Source of the DNA: an uncultured Alphaproteobacteria bacterium
GTDB taxonomy: Bacteria; Pseudomonadota; Alphaproteobacteria; RF32; CAG-239
Length of the DNA stretch: 5,866 nt
Direction: 5' to 3'
Assembly (NCBI GenBank): GCA_900540425.1
Contig: UQFU01000090.1
Span: forward strand, 1 to 5,866
Part shown: one piece after another, positions 1-5,630 of the stretch
Layout: each line of letters opens with the position of its first letter
How positions within the stretch are numbered: the first letter of the stretch is position 1
The notes under the pieces: model-generated
The model's input: only the letters and a program-made list of their open reading frames with translations
What the model was told of the DNA's origin: nothing
The model's database searches: none
Position numbers and translations under genes: made by a program

Positions 1-23
1 GCGGAATAAAATTCCGGCACACC

Positions 24-52
24 AAAAAAGGCGCATTAATGCGCCTTTTTTT
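24..52 (-). terminator. Palindromic rho-independent terminator, probably bidirectional
   Basis: A perfect 16-base palindrome GGCGCATTAATGCGCC (30-45) is flanked by six A on the left (24-29) and seven T on the right (46-52). Read leftward it gives a GC-rich hairpin followed by six U, just 18 bases past the stop codon of the metallo-hydrolase, so it should end that operon. Read rightward it is equally good and could end a gene entering from the left. A small 6-bp hairpin (CGGAAT/ATTCCG, 2-16) lies beside it and is not needed for termination. Confidence 0.9.
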
Positions 53-69
53 CTACAATTTGGCAAGAA

Positions 70-834
70 TTAAACTTCCAAGACCATTCCGTCATAAGCC
101 AATTCAAAATTCTCCGGCAAGGCTGCCGTTGTTTCATCATAATCCACACGGGAGGACAAATGCGTTAAAACAATCCGTTCCGGTTTAATCTGTGCAGCAA
201 TTTTTTTCACATTTTCCAAGTCGCTGTGGCCGTTTTTCTCCGGATACAAGCCGTTATTGCATTCAATTACCAGAAGTTTCAAGTTTTTCAAAAGTTCAAT
301 TCCTTGCGGAGGAATGCTCTCCCAATCCGTCACATAAGCAAAGTCGCGGCAGCGGAAAGCCGAACAATGCAAGCGGTGATGCGGCACCTGAAATGTTTGA
401 AACCGGACGCCGCAGCATTCAAAATCGCCCAAATCGGGAAGACGGCGCCAATGCAGCCCCTTTCCCTCCGTTTCTTCGCCATTAAACAAGAATCCGAAAC
501 AGCCCCGAAGTTCCGTTTCCGTTTCGGAACTTGACCAAACTTCAATCTGATGCTCAAGCATGGTACTGGCCCGTGCCAAATCCGGAACGGCGGCAATATG
601 GTCATAGTGCCCGTGGGTTATAAACACAGCGTCAACGTCTTCCAGGCCACATTTATTGACCTCCAGGCGAAACTCCGGACCGGCATCGACAATAAATTTT
701 TTGCCATCAACTTCAAGATAAACCGAAGCCCGGTTGCGGACATTTTTCAGATTATGAGGATTAAGCTGCCGCCATTTGTTAAAAGCCATCGGACAGCCAT
801 AAGCGGAACCCGAACCTAAAATAACTGCTTTCAT
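70..834 (-). CDS. MBL-fold metallo-hydrolase, PhnP/COG1235-type phosphodiesterase
   Basis: Metallo-beta-lactamase-fold hydrolase of about 254 residues, a usual length for the PhnP-like (COG1235) group, whose known members cleave phosphodiesters such as 5-phosphoribosyl 1,2-cyclic phosphate. Seen in the sequence, numbered from the ATG at 834: an N-terminal GSGSAYGCP strand-loop (7-15), NPHNLKNVRNRAS before the second strand, the metal motif HGHYDH (74-79; His74, His76, Asp78, His79), VPHH (His152/153), VTD (Asp170), GHSD (His203) and LTH (His225). This is a full two-metal ligand set, so it should be active in the cytoplasm; there is no signal peptide. Start: a GTG at 837 is also in frame, but AAGGA (843-847) is 8 bases from the ATG at 834 and only 5 from the GTG, so the ATG is preferred. 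It lies 2 bases after the nucleotidyltransferase stop codon, its ribosome site sits inside that gene's end, and the pair is surely co-transcribed. No phn genes are nearby, so the substrate is unknown; RNase Z-like or cyclic-nucleotide activity cannot be excluded. Confidence 0.93.
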   Translation of the reverse strand: MKAVILGSGSAYGCPMAFNKWRQLNPHNLKNVRNRASVYLEVDGKKFIVDAGPEFRLEVNKCGLEDVDAVFITHGHYDHIAAVPDLARASTMLEHQIEVWSSSETETELRGCFGFLFNGEETEGKGLHWRRLPDLGDFECCGVRFQTFQVPHHRLHCSAFRCRDFAYVTDWESIPPQGIELLKNLKLLVIECNNGLYPEKNGHSDLENVKKIAAQIKPERIVLTHLSSRVDYDETTAALPENFELAYDGMVLEV

Positions 835-836
835 CA

Positions 837-1820
837 CTATCTTCCTTTGCTTTTACCTGCCATAATATAGCTGAAAACCGGCTGCAAAATCATGTTATTT
901 AACCGCTGAGAAGAGGTTTTTTCACTGGAAATATTCTCCACAAACTCTCTTACGCCCTTGTCCTGACGCGCTTTTTCCCGACGAGACAGAGCTACCAGGC
1001 AGTCCACCAAAGCATCACGGTCCTTAAAATCAACATTTGCCAACATCAGTTCCAGCAATTCTTTTTGGGTTTTGCATTCGTTTAATTTATCACAATTTTG
1101 AAAAACTTCATTATTAAAAAGCTTATGCAAATCCGGAAAGGCATATTTAAACAAGTTCTGCCGCCCGATATTTTTTACAAAACTCTTACGTTCGGGAGAA
1201 CGTTTTAAGCTGGCCGTTACCCTGGCCAGGCAACGAACCCTGTCCTGCGGAATATAATGATATCCGGCCTGAAATATTTTATTAATTTGATTTACGGTCT
1301 GCTGGTTGACGCCGTTGGGAGAAATATCCAAATTGTATTTTCCGATATTGGCCAGAAAACGCCGCAGAATATTGTAAGCCCCTTCTTTTTCCGGACTGCT
1401 CGCCAGACGGATAGCGCCACGCTTTATACTTTCAACCGCCCCGTATTTATCAATTATCTTATTTTCAATTTTTTGATTTCTTTTCTTGAAGCGGGCATAT
1501 ATTTTTTCAATATTAAAAATTCCGTTATCTTCCGGATCCATACAGGAAAAATCAATTTGTCCCAGCTGCGGGTGGTTGATAACGACATAAATATTGTGCG
1601 TCCGCATAACCTCGGAAATTTGGAATTTCTGTCTATCAAGATTCTGCAAAGCTTCATAAAAATCATCTTGATCTTTTACGCATATATCATAATCGCTGAT
1701 TTTCGGATTTTCTTTAATCAAGGGATCCAAGACCGCGCCCCCAAATAAAAACGCTTCGTTAATCCCGGCATTCTCCATAAAATAGGCGATATCCGAGGAA
1801 ACTTTTTTGGTACATTCCAT
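837..1820 (-). CDS. Pol-beta-superfamily nucleotidyltransferase-like protein
   Basis: Protein of about 327 residues with an N-terminal nucleotidyltransferase signature. Numbered from the ATG at 1820: LFGGAV (Gly27-Gly28), then SDYDI (Asp43 and Asp45) and QIDF (Asp90). This is the hGG...Dh[DE]h...h[DE]h pattern of the superfamily, so all three catalytic carboxylates are present. A later stretch around residues 150-170 (NILRRFLANIGKYNLDI) resembles the segment following the head domain in poly(A) polymerase/CCA-adding enzymes, but the canonical GGxVRD and RRD motifs of a true CCA enzyme are missing. The C-terminal half is basic and helical with no motif I can name. It probably transfers a nucleotide to an RNA, protein or small molecule; the acceptor is unknown. 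Start: an in-frame GTG at 1868 would lie inside the promoter, while the ATG at 1820 has AAGGA (1830-1834) 9 bases upstream, so the shorter form is chosen. It is the first gene of an operon with the metallo-hydrolase. Confidence 0.85.
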   Translation of the reverse strand: MECTKKVSSDIAYFMENAGINEAFLFGGAVLDPLIKENPKISDYDICVKDQDDFYEALQNLDRQKFQISEVMRTHNIYVVINHPQLGQIDFSCMDPEDNGIFNIEKIYARFKKRNQKIENKIIDKYGAVESIKRGAIRLASSPEKEGAYNILRRFLANIGKYNLDISPNGVNQQTVNQINKIFQAGYHYIPQDRVRCLARVTASLKRSPERKSFVKNIGRQNLFKYAFPDLHKLFNNEVFQNCDKLNECKTQKELLELMLANVDFKDRDALVDCLVALSRREKARQDKGVREFVENISSEKTSSQRLNNMILQPVFSYIMAGKSKGR

Positions 1821-1829
1821 TTGTTTTGT

Positions 1830-1834
1830 TCCTT
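1830..1834 (-). promoter_or_regulatory. Ribosome binding site that fixes the nucleotidyltransferase start
   Basis: AAGGA ends 9 bases before the ATG at 1820. No comparable site precedes the alternative in-frame GTG at 1868. This decides the start of the 327-residue protein. Confidence 0.7.
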
Positions 1835-1858
1835 GCTTGTTTGATTGGATATCGCCTG

Positions 1859-1887
1859 ATGTTAGCACAAAATAAAAAATTTGTCAA
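1859..1887 (-). promoter_or_regulatory. Sigma70-type promoter of the nucleotidyltransferase/metallo-hydrolase operon
   Basis: On the minus strand a perfect -35 box TTGACA (1887-1882) is followed by a 17-base spacer and TAACAT (1864-1859) as -10. TG one base before the -10 gives an extended -10 (TGC TAACAT). Transcription would begin near 1852, leaving a leader of about 32 bases before the ATG at 1820. It lies between the terminator of the upstream operon and the gene, as expected for an independent unit. Confidence 0.75.
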
Positions 1888-1920
1888 AAGCTAATTACTC
1901 CATTTTCGCAAAAATTGCAC

Positions 1921-1958
1921 AAAAAAACGGTATTGACTGGAAAATCAATACCGTTTTT
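1921..1958 (-). terminator. Strong hairpin terminator, probably bidirectional
   Basis: Arms AAAAACGGTATTGA (1923-1936) and TCAATACCGTTTTT (1945-1958) form a perfect 14-bp stem around an 8-base loop. Read leftward the hairpin is followed by a U run (complement of the A run 1921-1927), and it begins 5 bases after the stop codon of the helical-repeat gene. It should insulate the downstream promoter at 1859-1887 from read-through. Confidence 0.9.
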
Positions 1959-1963
1959 GCTTA

Positions 1964-3940
1964 CTAAGCCATCAGATAATTCAGATGAGAGATATTATAC
2001 AAACTTGTAACAATCCGCTTTGCAAGTTCCGAACAATGTCCGAGCAGACGTTTTTTTGTATTTTTCACCTCATTGCAATCTAACTCTCTTGGACAGCTTT
2101 GGCTATTTCTATACCACTTACAAAAGTCGCATACTTCTTTAGGAATCGACGCGGCTCCCATATACCATTGCGGCGGCGTATCGCGGAGAGTTTTAGACCG
2201 CCCTCTCAAGGCCTGCGGATAATATCGGCGAAGCTCTTTCAAATCCTGCTCTATTGCAGACATATCCGCTTCTGCAGCGCCATATTGCATCGCACGGCGA
2301 ATTAACTCGTCAAAGTCAATCCCAAAGTTTTTTACATAGCTGTCTCGTATTTGCTCCTCAGCCCGGAAAAACAATTCCGGTTCATATTCTACCGCGATTT
2401 TTCCGTGTTCTTGAATAAAATTTTCCAGAAGCATCGGATTTTCCAGCGATATACCAATCAGCACCGGCACGTCGTCTGCCGACCAAGGGCGGCTTTGACG
2501 CCGTATCTCCGGCAAAACATATTCCTTGAACACCGCAGGATTGGAAACTTTGATATATACCAAAGCTTTTTTGCTTTGTTCCACAAACTTGAGCTGTTCA
2601 TCTTCATTGAGGATGATTTCTTTGCCGTATTTGACAAGATATTGTTCAACCTCGCTGGGATAATGTTTATACATCATCAGAAAACCAAACTCATTCTCAT
2701 GGTTCCGGAATTGGCGCTGTTCAACATATTCAAACAAAAAGCTTCTGTTTTCGGGATCCAGCACAAACGCTTCAGCCCGAACGCACAAACCTTCCAAGCA
2801 CAAACTGAACCGAATGTCATTTTGCAGCAGGTTTATTTGTTCATCTTCGCTGAGATTGAGTTCTTTACCGTATTTCTGTATATATTCCGTCACTTCCCGG
2901 GGGTAGCGGCCGTAATATTTCAGAAAACGGATTTTATGATTCCGAAACAGGATACAGTTACCCTGCGCACAAGATAACAGCACTTTTTCATATTCTGATT
3001 CAAAAATCCCTTTTTCCGCAGTTTCCGTGACCCTATAATTCCCCGTTTTCGGCATACATGCTTCAAGATAACGGCAATAGCCCTTCGGTTCAGAAAAAAC
3101 AAAGTCGTTATGTTCCTGACAATAATGCTTTATCAGTTGCCAGCTTCTTTTTTCCAACAGATAATGCTGAAACGGTTTCGGAAGTTCATTATGTTTCAGA
3201 TAGACCTTGACAATTTCAATATCCGTCCGATTATATTCCAGAAATTCCGCAAACAGCGGCAGTTCTTCAATCAGAAATTTCCGATGTTTCAAAATACAAG
3301 CGTTAACGCAATCCCAACGTTTCATTTTCTGCAAATGAAGCTGCTGTTTTTCGTACAACGGTTTGTCATCTGTGTCGATGTATTGCTTAAACGTTTCCAA
3401 TGAATTGCGGCTGATAAACTCTTCAAAACGCAGCATATTGCTATCTCCAAGCCGCATTTTTTCAGGATACCACGAAGTGAATGTCAAAATCTGTTCGTCT
3501 TTGTCATTTTTCAAAATACGATCAATAAATTGACTTTTAATGGTATCACAGAAATGTTGGTACATTTCTTGGAATGCAGTTTGCGCTTCAGGAAATTTAT
3601 CAGCAATTTCAAGAAACTTTTCCATCACATCATACAAGCCATCTTCAGCACCGCCGTATTCACTAAAATTTTTAATAAATTCAGAGGCCAAATCAGGATG
3701 TTTTTCAATGTGGTAAATAAAAAGCAGATTATTATTGCTCAAAAAAACTTTGTATTTAGCCAAGTGGGCTTTAAGAAAGTTTTCCAATCCTTCGGGATAC
3801 ATAATTAATATGGCTTCCGCGGATTTATCCAAACGATAATGCTTGCTGAAAATTTGAAGTTTCTTCAATTCCTTTTTTTGAATCAACTCGATTTGCCGAG
3901 CCGAATCCGGTTTTCCGATTAGAATATTTCCGATAAACAT
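1964..3940 (-). CDS. Unrecognised helical-repeat protein with C-terminal cysteine cluster
   Basis: I do not recognise a family. From the ATG at 3940 the protein has about 658 residues, with no signal peptide or membrane segment apparent, and is rich in Lys, Glu, Tyr and Phe. It shows a recurring P-x5-[FY]-[ILV] motif (prolines at about 49, 82, 254, 285, 347, 428, 468 and 502; a weaker one at 117). Spacings of about 30-42 residues, or multiples, suggest an array of degenerate helix pairs like other solenoid repeats. Residues about 332-373 and 411-455 are clear copies of each other. The tail carries CX2CX8CX5C (Cys604, 607, 616, 622), a likely metal site. Start: the frame stays open to an ATG at 4063, which would overlap the preceding gene by 119 bases. 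The ATG at 3940, 4 bases after that gene's stop, is preferred, although it has no clear ribosome site, so coupling by re-initiation is likely. A binding or scaffold role is inference. Confidence 0.88.
   Translation of the reverse strand: MFIGNILIGKPDSARQIELIQKKELKKLQIFSKHYRLDKSAEAILIMYPEGLENFLKAHLAKYKVFLSNNNLLFIYHIEKHPDLASEFIKNFSEYGGAEDGLYDVMEKFLEIADKFPEAQTAFQEMYQHFCDTIKSQFIDRILKNDKDEQILTFTSWYPEKMRLGDSNMLRFEEFISRNSLETFKQYIDTDDKPLYEKQQLHLQKMKRWDCVNACILKHRKFLIEELPLFAEFLEYNRTDIEIVKVYLKHNELPKPFQHYLLEKRSWQLIKHYCQEHNDFVFSEPKGYCRYLEACMPKTGNYRVTETAEKGIFESEYEKVLLSCAQGNCILFRNHKIRFLKYYGRYPREVTEYIQKYGKELNLSEDEQINLLQNDIRFSLCLEGLCVRAEAFVLDPENRSFLFEYVEQRQFRNHENEFGFLMMYKHYPSEVEQYLVKYGKEIILNEDEQLKFVEQSKKALVYIKVSNPAVFKEYVLPEIRRQSRPWSADDVPVLIGISLENPMLLENFIQEHGKIAVEYEPELFFRAEEQIRDSYVKNFGIDFDELIRRAMQYGAAEADMSAIEQDLKELRRYYPQALRGRSKTLRDTPPQWYMGAASIPKEVCDFCKWYRNSQSCPRELDCNEVKNTKKRLLGHCSELAKRIVTSLYNISHLNYLMA
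2576..2710 (-). repeat. Internal duplication in the repeat protein, second copy
   Basis: Encodes FRNH...YPSEVEQYLVKYGKE followed by LNEDEQ, matching the copy at 2822-2947. The Tyr-Pro pairs of the two copies are 81 residues (243 bases) apart. This copy has a 2-residue insertion after FRNH. DNA similarity is still visible, for example TGTTCATCTTC followed by TGAG in both on the plus strand. Confidence 0.8.
2822..2947 (-). repeat. Internal duplication in the repeat protein, first copy
   Basis: Encodes FRNH...YPREVTEYIQKYGKE followed by LSEDEQ. It shares FRNH, YP-x-EV-x-x-Y, KYGKE and the L-x-EDEQ block with the copy at 2576-2710. The intervening 35-40 residues do not match well, so the duplicated unit is probably a pair of helical repeats of which only one half is strongly kept. 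Confidence 0.8.
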
Positions 3941-3944
3941 AAGC

Positions 3945-5267
3945 TTAAAAATTAAATCCGGTATACATTGAACTTCTTGACGGGCCGGAAGTATCCCGCG
4001 CAGCAAAATGCCGGGCTTCTTCCATACGCTTCTGCGCTGTTGCCAGATACGTTCTTCCGTCATGAACTTTTTCCGCCATTTCCCGTTCTTCTTTTTCGAC
4101 TTTATCCAATTCGCGTTTGATTATTATTTCCAACTCTTCCGCTTCGACAATTTTTTGTTTTTGACCGTTGCGGGCAAAAATATTAATTTGTCTTTTGTCA
4201 TAGCGCAATTTATTGATTTTATTATAATAATCATTCGCGGCCTCCTTATCGAACTGGAAAGTACGTCCGGCATGGATAACCTCTAGTTCCTGAGCAGTAA
4301 ACGGCTGTCCCCAACTGCGGTAAACCGAAGGCGGAACACAGATTTTGATATTTTGGCCGTCTTTTTCCGCAAACCGGTTGATATCCGTATCATCATCAAC
4401 ATAAGTTCCGTCAATGAGAAGCGTAAAATTTTCTTTGCCCTTGATACCTTCTTTTATATAAATTTTTCGGATTTCCGAAGCGCTATTATCCGCCGCCAGG
4501 CTCATCGCCTGAAGATAGGGATAATTTCCGCCGCTCATAAGGCAAATTTTACTGTTCAGATATTCAAGTTCGTGCTGATGTTCAGGGTTACAAAAAGCCA
4601 AGCCGCGCCCGGCTTCGATTTCACGCGCGACATATTGAAATGTCGCCCGCAGATTTCCCAAATAAAAAGCAACAGACTTAATATCCGTATCAACAGCATT
4701 GAAACTGAAACCGATTTCTCCTTCTTCCTGATTGGCGATACGAATTTTATCGGCATCGGGAGAGCATAGGAACTTGGTTTCCGCCGGCAATTTTTCAAAT
4801 ATGTCCAGATATTGAGGAAATAAGTTTTCGGCCTGTTTAATATCAATCAGACTGTAACAGGAAAATTTGGCATCTGTATTATAAACCGATACATTATGCG
4901 GAACTACCCGGCGGCTGCCGTCGGAATAATATTGGACCTTGGCCGGAGAATAAATTTCACACATTTGATCGGTTTTGGCAACAGCCAAAACAGAGGCAAA
5001 AGAACAACTGTCAATATTGACAAACTGCATTACGCCGCAACGTACACCCCAGATGTATTCTTCAAGAATGATCGAAGCCTCCTTCTTGGGCGTATCCCAT
5101 TTTGAAAATTCAATGCTCAGCTCTTTTTCAATTTTACCGGAAGGCAAAGTTTTCGTCTGCTGAATTAACGCTCCAATCTCCTGTTCGTGCATACGCTCGA
5201 ACCAGAATTGCAGCATCAGTCTAGTAATCAAGAAATAATTTTGATTTTGCTTAGTTAAATTACTCAT
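3945..5267 (-). CDS. Unrecognised protein with charged coiled-coil C-terminus
   Basis: I do not recognise a family. From the ATG at 5267 the protein has about 440 residues. The first 350 or so look like a mixed alpha/beta globular region: WGVRCGVMQFVNIDSC near 73-88, and strand-rich stretches such as FTLLIDGTYVDDDTDI near 281-296. There is no catalytic motif I can name and no signal peptide. Residues about 374-425 are strongly charged (runs such as IKRELDKVEKEEREMAEK) and should form a long helix or coiled coil, followed by a Ser/Gly-rich tail ending SMYTGFNF. Start: the frame extends to an ATG at 5327, but that lies inside the promoter-like dyad. MSNLTKQNQN from 5267 is preferred, although no clear Shine-Dalgarno precedes it. 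Its stop is 4 bases before the helical-repeat gene, so the two are almost certainly one operon and may interact, with the coiled coil a possible contact; that is inference. Confidence 0.87.
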   Translation of the reverse strand: MSNLTKQNQNYFLITRLMLQFWFERMHEQEIGALIQQTKTLPSGKIEKELSIEFSKWDTPKKEASIILEEYIWGVRCGVMQFVNIDSCSFASVLAVAKTDQMCEIYSPAKVQYYSDGSRRVVPHNVSVYNTDAKFSCYSLIDIKQAENLFPQYLDIFEKLPAETKFLCSPDADKIRIANQEEGEIGFSFNAVDTDIKSVAFYLGNLRATFQYVAREIEAGRGLAFCNPEHQHELEYLNSKICLMSGGNYPYLQAMSLAADNSASEIRKIYIKEGIKGKENFTLLIDGTYVDDDTDINRFAEKDGQNIKICVPPSVYRSWGQPFTAQELEVIHAGRTFQFDKEAANDYYNKINKLRYDKRQINIFARNGQKQKIVEAEELEIIIKRELDKVEKEEREMAEKVHDGRTYLATAQKRMEEARHFAARDTSGPSRSSMYTGFNF

Positions 5268-5311
5268 GATAATAAAAATTTTAATAGGTTTGACATAATT
5301 ACTTAATATTG

Positions 5312-5346
5312 AATATGATAAAATCATATTTTGCCAAATTTGTCAA
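5312..5346 (-). promoter_or_regulatory. Promoter-like region with perfect dyad upstream of the two-gene operon
   Basis: On the minus strand a perfect TTGACA (5346-5341) is followed after 17 bases by TTTTAT (5323-5318), a weak -10, or after 20 bases by TATCAT (5320-5315). Overlapping this is the perfect inverted repeat AATATGAT-TTT-ATCATATT (5330-5312). Its position across the -10 region is what a repressor operator would look like. The -35 box and the dyad are plain in the sequence; the exact -10 and any regulation are inference. Confidence 0.5.
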
Positions 5347-5479
5347 CTATTCTCAAAATAAATTTTAAATTCGGATATTTCTCGCCCGGAATATTAAAAT
5401 GATAAAAAAACACTTGCAAAAATATTTCTTTTGGCTTAGATATAAGAGCAAGATTGAATAATGTCTGCCATATTTACTT

Positions 5480-5504
5480 AACTGCAAGGAACTTGCATGC
5501 AGTT
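5480..5504. repeat. Nested inverted repeats just upstream of tRNA-Gln
   Basis: AACTGCA (5480-5486) and TGCAGTT (5498-5504) form a 7-bp dyad. Inside it TGCAAG (5483-5488) and CTTGCA (5492-5497) form a 6-bp hairpin with a GAA loop. The two pairings share bases and exclude each other. The element ends 7 bases before the mature tRNA 5' end. Its role is unknown. Confidence 0.6.
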
Positions 5505-5511
5505 ATTTTGT

Positions 5512-5586
5512 TGGGGTGTCGCCAAGTGGTAAGGCATCGGCTTTTGGTGCCGACATTCGTTGGTTCGAATCCAGCCACCCCAGCCA
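5512..5586 (+). tRNA. tRNA-Gln (anticodon TTG) with encoded CCA
   Basis: The complete cloverleaf can be drawn by hand. The acceptor TGGGGTG (5512-5518) pairs perfectly with CACCCCA (5576-5582). The D stem is GCC/GGC (5521-5523 with 5533-5535). The anticodon stem TCGGC/GCCGA (5537-5541 with 5549-5553) encloses loop TTTTGGT, with anticodon TTG at 5544-5546. The variable loop has 5 bases. The T stem GTTGG/CCAGC encloses TTCGAAT. The discriminator is G5583 and CCA is encoded at 5584-5586. It reads CAA codons, and CAG by wobble. It lies on the opposite strand to every protein gene here. A poor promoter candidate is TTGCAA (5414-5419) with TAGATA (5437-5442); I would not rely on it. Confidence 0.97.
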
Positions 5587-5595
5587 CCAAGTGCA

Positions 5596-5630
5596 AAGGA
5601 CTTAAATTTCGGTTTAAGTCCTTGTTTTTT
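5596..5630 (+). terminator. Rho-independent terminator of tRNA-Gln
   Basis: AAGGACTTAAA (5596-5606) and TTTAAGTCCTT (5613-5623) form a perfect 11-bp stem with loop TTTCGG, followed by G and six T (5625-5630). It begins 9 bases after the tRNA CCA, so the tRNA is probably a single-gene transcript. Confidence 0.92.

Noticed and set aside
1257..1748. Plus-strand 163-codon open frame
   Set aside because: Antisense to the nucleotidyltransferase, whose motifs establish the minus-strand frame; composition is hydrophobic and shadow-like.
837..1820. Toxin-antitoxin system (nucleotidyltransferase toxin with partner)
   Set aside because: The neighbour is a metallo-hydrolase of normal enzyme size, not a small antitoxin or HEPN protein, and no autoregulatory dyad is at this promoter.
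837..1868. Calling the nucleotidyltransferase a CCA-adding enzyme or poly(A) polymerase
   Set aside because: GGxVRD and the later family motifs are absent; only the general superfamily signature is present.
2351..2977. Plus-strand 208-codon open frame inside the repeat gene
   Set aside because: Antisense shadow of the 658-residue coding region; rich in Phe, Ile and Gln, with no ribosome site and no promoter.
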